From: Hondaea fermentalgiana
Lineage: Eukaryota > Sar > Bigyra > Thraustochytrida > Thraustochytriidae
DNA length: 20,821 nucleotides
Assembly (NCBI GenBank): GCA_014084085.1
Contig: NPFB01000171.1
Coordinates: forward strand, 96,020 to 116,840
Reading direction: 5' to 3'
In this document: positions 1-9,697 of the stretch, piece after piece
Numbering within the stretch: position 1 is the first letter of the stretch
Layout: every line of letters starts with the position of its first letter
The notes under the pieces: generated by a model
Databases searched by the model: none
What the model was told of the DNA's origin: nothing
The model's input: only the letters and a program-made list of their open reading frames with translations
Program-made: the position numbers and the translations under genes

Positions 1-557
1 GCGCGCTCAAGGCCCGCTCGCGCGCCGCGCGCGACGCCCCGGCCGCGTCCCCTTTCCTCCCCGCTCCGCTCCGCCTCTCTCCGCGCCGCCGCGTTGCAGC
101 GCGCTGCTCCCGCTGCGGTCGCTGCGCGCGGCGGGGCGACGGCCCCGGGGACCTGCGATGCGCGGCCGGTGGCCGCGCAGCGACGCCTTCCTGCTGGGAA
201 CAGGTCGGGGTCCTGACTGCTGTAACTTCGTCCCGCCGAATACAATCGTCTTAAGATTAGAGTATAGTTAGGTATAAGTAGTTATAGGTAAGTAGTAGTT
301 AGGTTAGGATGCGCAAAAGCGGAGGCGAAGAACTGTCTCTGGCCTCGACTCGGGTCGCGACGCAAACCGCAAACGCGAGCGAGCGCAGCAGGGACGCAGA
401 GCAAGCGCCTCCTCGTGCGCGCGCGCGCTCGCTGGTCGGAGAACGAGCCTGCGGCCGAGGGAGAGGTCGAGGCGAGGCGAGGCCGGGGAGCAAGATATCA
501 TCTATCTTTGCGACGTTAACGACGACGACGACGACGAAGAAGCAGCTGAGAAAGACG
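1..557 (+). promoter_or_regulatory. GC-rich upstream region and 5' leader of the CREG-like gene
   Basis: The first 230 bases are very GC-rich and CpG-rich low-complexity sequence with no supportable gene. Around 240-308 the composition switches abruptly to an AT-rich island built from short repeats of the type TAGTTAGGTA and GTTAGG, with a TATA-like TATAAG near 273-278. An ATG at 309 has A at -3 and is in frame with the downstream CREG gene. It could start a protein with an 83-residue arginine/serine-rich extension, but that would bury the signal peptide. I therefore treat this stretch as promoter plus leader. Where transcription starts is inference. Confidence 0.4.
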
Positions 558-1323
558 ATGAAGATGGGCGGAAGCGCGCTGGCCCTCCTCGTGGGAATCC
601 TCGCCGTCGTTGCCCCATGCGCGGAGGCGTCTCCGCAACCGCCGTCGCAACCGAGCCGCAAAGACTACGCTGCGGCGGCGCGGTGGCTCCTCTGCGCGAG
701 CGACCACGGCATCATGGCTACGGACGGCGGAGTGGTGAACGCCGACCTGCGCAAGGACTCAAGCACGTCCGCATCCATCCCGTTCGGCAATGTTGTTGCT
801 TTCGCAGACGGAAATGTGGAGCACAATCGTATCGTGAACTGCACGGGCGAACCTTATTTCTACCTCACCAAGCTTGATGCCACGCAACAGGATCTTGAAG
901 GAAATTCCTGGGCGACGCTCGCTATGTCCATGGCGGACCTGCGCTATTCTTCCCATGCGCCGTGCTCTCTCGTTAATGCCGAATCCCCGTTGTGTTGGCG
1001 TCTTAACCTCGTCGGCAAGGTCTCGCACGTCGGAGAGAATGAAAAGGAGCGCGCTCGACACTCCCTCTTCTCGCGCCATCCGGACATGAAGTTCTGGCCC
1101 AGCGATCACGAATTCCAGATCTTCAAGATGCAGGTCAGCAAGGTCTTTCTCATTGTAAGTTTGTCAATCGACGCCTCCGGCTCCGTTCACGCGATTCTAA
1201 CTGACGTTCGTGTTACTCGTTGCTCGATAGGATTTCTTTGGCGGAGCTCCCAACATCCCAATCGAGGACTACATGAACGTGGTGCTGGACGACAAGTCCG
1301 CGACGACGCTCGCCCCGCAATAG
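558..1323 (+). CDS. CREG-like secreted FMN-binding-split-barrel protein (one intron)
   Basis: Spliced product of 229 residues: exon 1 is 558-1154, exon 2 is 1231-1323 (stop TAG). Residues 1-25 form a signal peptide with a hydrophobic ALALLVGILAVVAP core. The rest matches the CREG (cellular repressor of E1A-stimulated genes) family, secreted or endolysosomal glycoproteins with a flavin-reductase-like split barrel that generally lack the usual FMN chemistry. Family hallmarks seen are AARWLL near the start of the domain, SIPFGNV (about 73-79), NCTGEPYFYLT with a glycosylation sequon at Asn94, SPLCWRLNL, LFSRHPDMKFWPSDH, and DFFGGAP just after the splice junction. The DFFGG motif is recovered only by removing the intron, which supports the model. 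The start at 558 has A at -3 and gives a proper signal peptide; an in-frame ATG at 309 is the alternative. The gene converges on the CatSper-like gene 166 bp away. The family call is firm; its role in this organism is unknown. Confidence 0.88.
1155..1230 (+). other. Spliceosomal intron in the CREG-like gene, 76 nt, phase 0
   Basis: The donor is GTAAGT directly after an ATT codon; the acceptor is TCGATAG before GATTTC. Reading straight through stays open for a while but replaces the conserved CREG ending (DFFGGAP...EDYM) with unrelated residues. Splicing restores the family C-terminus and ends at a stop 93 nt into exon 2. Confidence 0.88.
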
Positions 1324-1330
1324 GGCCGGG

Positions 1331-1353
1331 CCCAGGCTCAGGCCCAGGCCCAG
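1331..1353 (+). repeat. Short CCCAGG-type hexamer repeat in the CREG 3' region
   Basis: Just after the CREG stop the sequence reads as near-exact hexamers (CCCAGG, CTCAGG, CCCAGG, CCCAG). It lies in the 166-bp convergent gap between two genes. No function can be assigned. Confidence 0.6.
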
Positions 1354-1489
1354 CTTTCTCAAGTAGAGGCTTGCAATGTTTATACGTACAACGCTCACTA
1401 TCAACTTCAAATTTTCAATCTAAAACCTCATGTTCTACCTTGGTGTACGCGCGCAATTTCCCTGTTGACGCCGTCCAAGTATTGGACTT

Positions 1490-4400
1490 TCATCCCCTTG
1501 CACCAAGCTTGCGTGTATCGCGTTGATCGTGGTCGCGGTTCCAGAATGAGTAAACAATGTATGAGAAAAGGCCGAGCACGAGCAGGACCACCGCTGTCAC
1601 AGCAATAGTCATGGACTCCTCGCGTGGAGTGAGAGGAGGTTCCTCTACGTACACGTGAATGTACGTCTTCAGATCACAGAAGCTAATTGGATCCTGAATG
1701 CTCACTTCGAAATGATACAATCCCTCCCCAACGAATAAAATTGCATCGTACTCGAACGGATTGAAGCCAAACGTCTCGATTGTTGATGTTACACCGCACT
1801 CCGTGGTGTCGTAGGCACTGGCATTCGTGCAAAAATCTTGCCGCCCATTGACATCGCGTATCTGATACGTGGAGTTGAGCGCGCGCGTCTCTTCAGACCC
1901 CAATACAAACGACGGAACAAAGTATTCCGAGTACAGCATTCTTTGGACCTTTACAATGCAATCTGAGACCTCGGGCCCGCGCTTCGCATCATCAAGATCG
2001 TCAAATCTAGCGCAGTCACAGTCAGAGTGGTCACTCGCATTCGCACACAACCCAAACTGCGCCGAATCCCGGGAAACTTGGTACCAGTTCATGTACAGAG
2101 GCTGCGAGGGGTCAGCGTTATACACATTTGGAGAGAGTGGGATACCCTTGCCACGCTCGGAAGGTGGTCGGTAATTCACAGGAAGGTCTATGTACTCGGC
2201 GTCTTCACCCGGCACGTAGAGGAAATCCTTTGTCAACGGACAGGCAATAAAGAGCCGTGCTACAGACTCAAAATTGTTGGGATCGCATGCCAGATTGACA
2301 TTTGTGCCACTCATGAGTACCGTCGTGACACTTGAGGTAATCACCCCACTCGGTTCAACGAGCACCAAAAAGGAGTGCGTGCCGCTGGTAAAGTCCGTTG
2401 TAAAGTCCTCACTCGGGTGCACGCTCTCGTACGTCGCAAATGTTGCAGAGGTGATTTTCGTGGACCACGCTGTCGGCAAAAATCCTGGATCAATAAAGTG
2501 ATGAACATGCGCAGTCGTGAGCGATGGTCTCACGCGCAAGATTCGAATCAGATCCTCATCCCCTGAAGCCATCCAAAACGAGTTGTCACCTAGAACCGAC
2601 TCCACCGCTCGATTCTTCTCTGCATGCTGGTCCGCGATAAGTCCACCCCAGTAAAAGATATCATACTTGTCAAGCGTCCGCACCGATGGACTTGAGATGG
2701 ATGGGTAGATCTGCAAAGCAGGCAGAGGGCACGAGGGAAAACGTAGCCGTAAATTGGCAGAGGCGAGCGTTGTCCACTGCGAACTCCCAATCAGAACTTG
2801 CGTGCTGGCGTCCGCGGTCGGAGGAAACTCTCCAAACGCGCAATATGCAATACCGGCGGTGTCATTCGTGACGCCAGAGAGAAGCGCCAGCGTCACACTG
2901 CCTTGTCTCGCAGAGAGAAAGATCGTTCTGCCGGCTGTGAGCGATGCTAAACAAGAGTTCTCCTCGCTGCTTCCGGGCTCTGTTGCGCTCAGCGCAACAC
3001 TCAGCGGCGGTCTTGTTTCCCCCTTGTTGCAAACCGACGACAGCGCTTGCGAAGCAGTTATCTGAAGTGCACACGGCTGCTCGTCGATGCTCAACGTCTC
3101 TCCAACCTCTGCGGCCGTTTTGGCAAAGGCTATGCCCGTGCTCAGGTCGACGTCGTAAATGTTCGCTTGCAATGGTTGCACGATCATTCCTTCATGCTGC
3201 GTCCGAAAACACTGATCCATCAACTGACCGCTTGCTGTATCAATGCAGCCGACAGCGATTCTCGACCCGTGCAAAGAAGAGATGACCCATTGAAAATCAT
3301 CTGCGCGCTCCGAGAACACCTCGAACTGAAGTTTGATGGGGACATCAAAGCGCTCAACTTGGCCCAAGGCGGATCGCCGGACCCAGTACGGTACGTTATC
3401 AGCGCTCAGCTGCACCAGCTTGTCAGTGCCGAGGCTATTGTAGAGTGGAATGAGACCCTTGACGTGAATTTTGCCAAAGAATACACGCCCGCGTGTTGTT
3501 TGCACCAAAAAGGCGCCTTTACTTGCTGAGCTAATTGGACAACCCACGATTTCCTCGTCGTCATCAAGCTGAAGAACAGGATCAAAGTGATGAGCGCCAT
3601 CGAAGCTGATCCAGAGGCTGTGGCCGTAGGCAAAGACTCCCAGACCAGTATTGTGTGCGCACATACCACGAAGCTCCGCACCGTCGGGAAATACGTAACC
3701 CATGTTTGGCTTCAAAACGGTGCTACCATCGTCAAGCTCTTCGTAACACATTGGCTTCTCCATTGGAGTTGCCTCGCCATCGCACATCGTGCCCACGAAG
3801 TTAATGTGGGGCTCCGAATTGGATCGATAGAGCATGAGCACCATACGTGGTTCGACGGTGCAATACATGGCAGAGAGAAGCTCGTGCCCATCACGAGACA
3901 CAAAAGGTTCGACCAAATACTGGAGATTCTTGAATGTAAATGCCTTTCCGCCCGTCAACTCGTCTGTCGTGACCTCAAGCAGCTCAGCCACGCTATCCTG
4001 TTTCAAGAAAACACGTCGATGCAAGCTGTGCGATTCAACTGAGGTCGATGATGGGGAGAGCTCTCCATGGCAGTGAGTACCCGCGGTAATTCGCCATGAC
4101 CCTGTTCGAGGTAGGATGTGAGCTTGGGCGCCGAACGCTCCAAACTCGACGGCCACAAGTCCCTCCGTTGTGGTCAGTAGAACAGTGTCGTCGGCGAGAA
4201 ATGCAAGATCCATCACGGCAAGGTTTCCACACTCGAGCACCTGGCAAAGCTGCTGGCTTGTATAAACACCTTCAGTCCATGCCGGTATCGATCCCACATC
4301 AAATGCACGAAAGTTGCGCATTGCGTCATACGAAATGGTGATTGTCCCTGGCACATTTGCATCGTTGTCGATTGTTGCCATTACGTTTGGCATGCATGGC

Positions 4401-5422
4401 AGGCTCGCGGTCAAGTGCATCACAGCTCTTGATGCAGGAAGCGAAAGAGCCATTGGAGCATACGATGTATTGCGCGTCACACCTATGAAAGTTTTCGCGA
4501 GTGGACTCACGATGACTGGAACTTTTGTGGCAAGGACACCGCACTCCCCGTTCAGCGCAATGTGCGACGAAGATTCAACGCTCAACCAAGCTGATCCCGT
4601 CCACTCCTTTGCCTGAAGCTCAATCAGCCACCCCCCTTCAACAGGTTGCGCTCTCGTGCACTGCTCATTGACTTCGTCGTCTTCATTCCAACACTCGAAC
4701 GTTTCGTTGTACAAGAAGCCTGCGACAGTAAGGGCTTCTTCAGAACGTATCCGGACGATTGGCGCTTCCCCAATGCTGAGAAGCTCGCGGGTTATCTCGT
4801 CGTCTTCGATTCCCATCATTACTGTCTCGCCCGCACTTCGCAGGAACCGGGCTGCGAGGCGCAAGGTGCCCGTCGAACTCGGAACCAGTGTGTCGCCCTC
4901 CACTGGGTAAAATTCGATGCAGTTTTGTGCTTTTTCCTCCACGTGAACCTCTGTAATAAATTCGTCTTCAAGCGTCCCATTGATGCTGTACAGCTGTGCT
5001 GTCACCTCAAATGTTCCAGCTTGAGTGAAGGTCGAGGTCAAAGTGCCATCATTTTCAGAGTTAATGGCAGTCGCATTGCCAACAAGCGTTTCGCCAATGA
5101 AGAGCGAGACGAAAAGCAACTCATCTACGTCTACACTGCTACTTGCGGTATCAACCACCCAATGGACGAGTTCATCGACGTGCAAGCTAGACCTCTGACT
5201 TGATTTGTGTGCTGTCGCATATATTCCCGAGATCTGCGCTGCGATTGCCATTTGCATGTGCAGACCAAAGACCATCACAAGAGCCCCAAGCGCTGCTGTA
5301 GTCCATGGCCTCGTCGCTTTCTCATGAATCCTCGCATTCTTGCCTTCCCCGCGCCGCTGCTCGCACCTCGAGCAAGTTTTCTCTGGAGTCCTCCTCGGGG
5401 CTCCTCGTCGCGATGCTCCCAT
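1490..5422 (-). CDS. CatSper accessory subunit, delta/epsilon-like single-pass membrane protein
   Basis: 1310 residues in one exon. I start at the ATG at 5422 (G at -3, G at +4); the frame is open further upstream but only from a GTG. A basic N-terminus is followed by a hydrophobic signal segment at about 41-62, then a very large Cys- and N-glycosylation-rich ectodomain. One membrane helix lies at about 1270-1292, before a 16-18 residue basic tail. The membrane-proximal region carries the hallmark of CatSper delta/epsilon ectodomains at about 1077-1108 (VNYRPPS, then GIPL, then YNADPS), followed by a Cys cluster, a GEGLYHFEVS strand and FCDL near 1247. The middle has blade-like repeats (FLADDTVLLTTTEGL, GVFAYGHSLWISFDG, YNSLGTDKLVQLS) compatible with the beta-propeller of these proteins. 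In animals these subunits form the extracellular canopy of the sperm flagellar Ca2+ channel. The family call rests on recalled motifs; delta versus epsilon is not resolved. It is divergent to the FERM-Sfi1 gene. Confidence 0.78.
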   Translation of the reverse strand: MGASRRGAPRRTPEKTCSRCEQRRGEGKNARIHEKATRPWTTAALGALVMVFGLHMQMAIAAQISGIYATAHKSSQRSSLHVDELVHWVVDTASSSVDVDELLFVSLFIGETLVGNATAINSENDGTLTSTFTQAGTFEVTAQLYSINGTLEDEFITEVHVEEKAQNCIEFYPVEGDTLVPSSTGTLRLAARFLRSAGETVMMGIEDDEITRELLSIGEAPIVRIRSEEALTVAGFLYNETFECWNEDDEVNEQCTRAQPVEGGWLIELQAKEWTGSAWLSVESSSHIALNGECGVLATKVPVIVSPLAKTFIGVTRNTSYAPMALSLPASRAVMHLTASLPCMPNVMATIDNDANVPGTITISYDAMRNFRAFDVGSIPAWTEGVYTSQQLCQVLECGNLAVMDLAFLADDTVLLTTTEGLVAVEFGAFGAQAHILPRTGSWRITAGTHCHGELSPSSTSVESHSLHRRVFLKQDSVAELLEVTTDELTGGKAFTFKNLQYLVEPFVSRDGHELLSAMYCTVEPRMVLMLYRSNSEPHINFVGTMCDGEATPMEKPMCYEELDDGSTVLKPNMGYVFPDGAELRGMCAHNTGLGVFAYGHSLWISFDGAHHFDPVLQLDDDEEIVGCPISSASKGAFLVQTTRGRVFFGKIHVKGLIPLYNSLGTDKLVQLSADNVPYWVRRSALGQVERFDVPIKLQFEVFSERADDFQWVISSLHGSRIAVGCIDTASGQLMDQCFRTQHEGMIVQPLQANIYDVDLSTGIAFAKTAAEVGETLSIDEQPCALQITASQALSSVCNKGETRPPLSVALSATEPGSSEENSCLASLTAGRTIFLSARQGSVTLALLSGVTNDTAGIAYCAFGEFPPTADASTQVLIGSSQWTTLASANLRLRFPSCPLPALQIYPSISSPSVRTLDKYDIFYWGGLIADQHAEKNRAVESVLGDNSFWMASGDEDLIRILRVRPSLTTAHVHHFIDPGFLPTAWSTKITSATFATYESVHPSEDFTTDFTSGTHSFLVLVEPSGVITSSVTTVLMSGTNVNLACDPNNFESVARLFIACPLTKDFLYVPGEDAEYIDLPVNYRPPSERGKGIPLSPNVYNADPSQPLYMNWYQVSRDSAQFGLCANASDHSDCDCARFDDLDDAKRGPEVSDCIVKVQRMLYSEYFVPSFVLGSEETRALNSTYQIRDVNGRQDFCTNASAYDTTECGVTSTIETFGFNPFEYDAILFVGEGLYHFEVSIQDPISFCDLKTYIHVYVEEPPLTPREESMTIAVTAVVLLVLGLFSYIVYSFWNRDHDQRDTRKLGARG

Positions 5423-5956
5423 CTCGCTGCGAGCGTCCGTTTCTGCCCCCGCGAACACAGCGCGGACTTGTCACCGCCCCTGCGGGCTTTGCTCTTCGCC
5501 CGCCGCTGCAGAAGCTGCAGCGAAAGCGCGCCAGCGTGAAAACTCTGCGCTTCCGCGCCTCGCGCGCCTGCTCGCGCGCTCGCTGGCTTGATGTTTGCCA
5601 CGGGCGCTTCCGTTAGAGGCCGTTGGGCTGGCAGCCTTAGCTGGCCTTATCATAAATAACAGTGTGCCTGATCGATGCGAGAACACCAAGTTGGGACACA
5701 CGGGTCATCCGTCGGCGATCGTCCATCGGCATCATTCACAGAGCGAGAGAAACGAAAACGCTTGTCTGCATGCTGCTGGCTGCATGCTTGCCTGTGGCGA
5801 GACCAGGCAGGGCCAAGAGAAAGAGCAAGGTGGACGGGGACGGGCAGCGAGAAACCAGGGCTCTCGGTTGCACAGAGAGAAGACAACCTGTCTTGGCCAA
5901 CGCGAGGCAAGACAAGGTGAGGCGCGGCGGAGCTTGTGTCCAAGGCAGTCGCAGCC
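5423..5956. promoter_or_regulatory. Divergent promoter region between the CatSper-like and FERM-Sfi1 genes
   Basis: A 534-bp gap between two genes transcribed outward, so it must hold both promoters or a shared one. An AT-rich CATAAATAAC patch near 5651-5660 sits in otherwise GC-rich DNA and is the only TATA-like element I see. The word CTGCATGCT or a close copy occurs twice near 5766-5790. Upstream ATGs are present on the + side (for example about 5770, out of frame with the FERM gene), which suggests that transcription starts downstream of them. I see no supportable gene inside. Confidence 0.5.
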
Positions 5957-8900
5957 ATGGACGAGGCACGCGTGCTGTTGGGCCCGTGCGGCTGGAGACC
6001 TGCGCCGCGCCGCGCGCCGTCCCAGCTGCAGCGAACGGCGTCAGGTCTTCGAGTGAAAAGGCGGACGAGAAACACCGAGGAGACCGCGGCGACGCGCTGG
6101 GCCTACGTTGCGGACGTGCAGGTGGACCTAGGCTGGGAGGCCTGCGCTCGTCGGCATCGAGATGATGATGGGGATGGAAACATGGATGCGAGAATGTTCG
6201 AAATGCAGTACGATATGGCGTGGATGAGTCACGAGGACGAAAGCAAGATGATGTGCGTCCAGGACGTGCTTGAGGCGGTGTGCGCATTTGTCTATGGACC
6301 AGACTACGATAGCGAAGCGCTTGTGCGCGCAGGGCTCTACCGGGAGAGAGACGGTGTGATGCATCTTTTGCCCCTTGATCTTCGGTTCGTTGATTGCATG
6401 CGAGCCTTTTCTGTGGGCGCAAGGCTCGTCTTTCGCGAGCACGGCTTTGCACAATTGGTGCGGCCCTACATGCAGGCGAGTCCCGACGCCGCACGAGCCG
6501 AATTGCAGTTTCGGGAAGCGCTCTTTCGTCTGCAGCAGGGTCACTTCCGAGCATCAAGCATAATTCATGCTGGTGAACTGCTCGCCTTGGCATATTTAGG
6601 CATGACCTGCGAAACAGACCTCGTATCCCCGGAAGAGGCTGCCGGTACGCTCTGCGCATTTGCGGCAGACTTCAAGCCGGAGGCCCTTTGCGGTCGCGCG
6701 GGTCTTCCCGCGGTTATTTCGCAAGCTCTTGGATCCTACGGAGAGCTGACGCAGCGATGGCAAAACGTGGACAGTCGAAAAGCAGCCTTTGTGAGAACGG
6801 TCCGGAAACTCTTTGCGTCACTTTGGGAAGCAGACTTTTTCTGCGCCGATCGAGTACATACAAGTGCGCCACCATTATCTTCGCCAAAACACCCAAAGCA
6901 ACGTCCAAGGCGAAGAGCAAGCTCACAGGCAGCGCACGAGCCAGTAGCAGATTGCAATGTTACATTTTCGAGTGCCCCCTTTGTGTCAGCTGAGACGAGC
7001 AACCATATCTACAATGGGGAATCCGACATTAATGCTGCAGGTGCAAGGACGGAGAAATTCGGGCCCTTGCCGGCTCATGTAGAATGGTTTGCAGTGAACT
7101 TTTCAGGGATCCACGTGTGCATGACACAGGATCGAGGGCATACGTATCCCCTCAAGTCTGTGCAGTCCTGGTCTTCGTCTGCAGATGGAACTGTGCTCGC
7201 GCTTGCTATGGCTGACGGGCGAGTGATTCATCTTGCTGGAATCCCCGACCGTGGTGCCGAGACTGCAGCAACGCTCATCGGCCTCTATGTTGACGCTTCG
7301 AACGCTGCTTGGATCTCTGCAAATGGCATTCGTCGAATCTTGACAACATTGCGCGGCGTGCCTCTTTCCACTGTCTGTCGCACTGATGTCTGTGTTTACT
7401 GGCCCGAGATTAACCCCGCACCGACACAGGAGATGCCACAACACATTAAATCATGCGATGCGCGAGGTCAAAAGGAGAAGACAGAGACAGACAAAAGGAG
7501 CTTTGAAACTCTTGCGCAAGCGCCGGAGGATCCAGCTCCTGCTGCTCAGACTTCAAGCGCAGTTAATATGCGTCACGCCGAGCCATGTTCACATTCCCCT
7601 GGAGTGGCTTTCTCAAGTGCTGCATCATCGTTTGAGTTAATGGCAGACTGCGAGGCGGAAGAGCTCGTCTTGAGCTCCGTCAGCTCTTCTTCCCTTGCAG
7701 AGTCACGTTGGAGTGCGTTGAGGCAATCAATGCTGAGATCTTTGTTGCGCAAGACGAGACGACAATACCTTGCTCGCTCATTGCGTCTGTGGAGAGCGGC
7801 AGCGCAACAGAATGTTCCGGTGGCTCAGGTTCAAACAGGGTTTGAGCTACGAGATGCGCGCAGAACAGGCGGTGCAGCACGTCTTTGGATTCTTTGGTGC
7901 AGACACCTGCAGCGAGGACTTACTGCAGCGTGGCGAACATGGACGCAGCAAGCTAGACAGCGCTCTACTCGCACTCACCACACACGGCCAGCCTCGCAAG
8001 AGCAAATGGATCTGCCTGCGCCATGTGCAGATGACCAATCTACAACGCCGTCGCCGCACGGTCGAGCGGACATTGCGTTTCGACGCTGGAAGCTGCATAC
8101 AATGATTTGCAAAAAAGAGTGGCGAGTGCTTTTCATTGCTTGGGATCGCTGGACAATGAATGCGCAATTGCGACGTCAGCTCCGCCGTTTGAGCCAGGGT
8201 TGGTCAACGTGCCGCTTGAGTACTGCCTTTGCAACATGGAAGACGCAAATCGAGGTCCGAGAGGCTGCGCATTCGTTGCAGGACGTTCTTTCGCGCGCGT
8301 TGAATCAAGTGCGCAAGCAGCGAGGTATGAATTGCTGGAAGCAGTTTGTCATGGTGCAAATGATGAAGCAAGGTGTTGCGCTGGAGGCGCTGACTCGTTT
8401 TGTGTCGCAGTACGCACTGCGTCAGGCCTGGGACCGCTTCTTATGCGCCTATGCATCAAGCAATGCATCCATATTTACCCGCCTCGTACACCAGGCCATG
8501 CGGCGCCAGCGTTTGTCGGCGCGGTTTTCTCAGTGGAAGCGCTTTGTCATGTTTCGCGCCGCAGAGGAGTCATATGCAATCAGCACAATTTCTGACATCT
8601 TCTCGCGGTACCTTGCGCAGTACACAAGCGCCTCTTTACGCGAGCATTTCCATCGCTGGCGACGCTGGACAGCGCTGGTGTCCTTGCAGCATGCGCTTGC
8701 ATCGGGACTTCGACGCACGACACTTCTTCGCGGCTTGAGTGCGTGGAAACGTTTTGTGATGGCCCGGACGATCGAGACCTCATACGGCGCGAGCTTGATC
8801 GCTGAGGCGCTCGAGTCTTGCATGCTTCGCACCAGAACTATGGCGCTGACACGATGTCTCGCAAGATGGCGCGAGTGGGCGCGAGCTAGCACGATGGACG

Positions 8901-9076
8901 TGACGCTCTCGACTGCAATGGACAGATTGCTAAAACGCAGAGGTTTTGCAGCGTGGAAACGCTTCGACATGCTTCGCACGATGGAGTGCACGTGGGCGCT
9001 CGATCGCTTGGCAGAATTCTATCTCAAGCACTGTCATAATGATCAAGTGCGTTACGCATTTTCAGCCTGGCGGCAA

Positions 9077-9110
<34 letters not shown>

Positions 9111-9445
9111 CTCATGGAAGCGCAGGAATCTCGATGACAAAGTATGATCGTTGTGGTCCAGCACCGACCGCCGAGCATGGATTCCGCGAGAATAAGGCGC
9201 CTGAACGGGCCACGATTACTGTTGAGGAGCAGGACGGTGTTGAGCTTGAAGTCAAGCAGGCCGATGTTTCCTCGCCTTCGCTTCTGGTCGTGTCCGCCTC
9301 TACTTCGGCAACGTCCACAGCCGAGCGCGACAAGCAGATGTGGGAAATGCGTTTGCGCCTTGCTCGCTGTCAGCAGTCCATCTCGCGACTCGAGCATGCG
9401 TGTCGCCACGATCTTCGTCTTGCGCGCGAGGCGATGCAGCGATAG
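5957..9445 (+). CDS. FERM-domain protein with a long Sfi1-type centrin-binding repeat array
   Basis: 1162 residues, one exon, starting at the ATG in a GCAGCCATGG context; the frame continues upstream only from a GTG. Residues about 95-165 look like a FERM F1 lobe (VLEAVC, AGLYRERDG, LLPLDLRFVD, ARLVFRE). About 170-300 fits F2 (LQFREALFRLQQGHF, LLALAYLG, and the YGxxFF-like end SLWEADFF). About 372-457 fits the PH-like F3 (WFAVNFSGIHV, YPLKSVQSW). A roughly 70-residue basic low-complexity insert separates F2 and F3. From about 590 to 1051 there are about 13 Sfi1-type helical repeats centred on W-K/R (SLRLWRAA, AFRRWKLH, RFSQWKRF, CLARWREW, AFSAWRQY). Sfi1 repeats bind centrin at basal bodies or centrosomes. 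Ten consecutive alanines (1042-1051, a GCT run) follow, and the last 45 residues are predicted coiled coil. The Sfi1 call is strong and the FERM call is from pattern; the combination is unusual. Confidence 0.82.
9080..9109 (+). repeat. (GCT)10 microsatellite encoding polyalanine
   Basis: Ten perfect GCT codons lie immediately after the last Sfi1-like repeat (AFSAWRQY). They are in frame and give Ala10, and are probably length-polymorphic. Confidence 0.95.
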
Positions 9446-9697
9446 CTACTAACACAGTAATAACTAATTCTGACCTCAACTTGAGCGCCGCCAGACCCGC
9501 TATACTCCCCGCAATGCCACTGCTTGCAAGTTGACGATGCCAATCGTTTTACATTCACAATGATCGCATGACCCACTCGCTCACACACTCGCAGGAGATG
9601 ACTTTTCCAAGTCGATCGATGGCTGATCATGGGAAAGAAACAATTGCGCAAATCGTGATCGAAAGGGCTGCGGCATGGCCGTCGTGGAGACAGCAGC
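9446..9697 (+). promoter_or_regulatory. Intergenic region between the FERM-Sfi1 and tyrosinase-like genes
   Basis: 252 bp between two genes on the same strand. It holds an AT-richer patch just after the FERM-Sfi1 stop (ACTAACACAGTAATAACTAA), a weak TATA-like CTATACT near 9500, and several out-of-frame ATGs before the chosen start of the next gene. No signal peptide exon was recognised here. Confidence 0.3.

Noticed and set aside
5736..6659. 307-codon minus-strand frame overlapping the FERM-Sfi1 5' end
   Set aside because: Arg/Pro/Ser-rich antisense shadow in GC-rich DNA; the + strand carries the FERM-like motifs.
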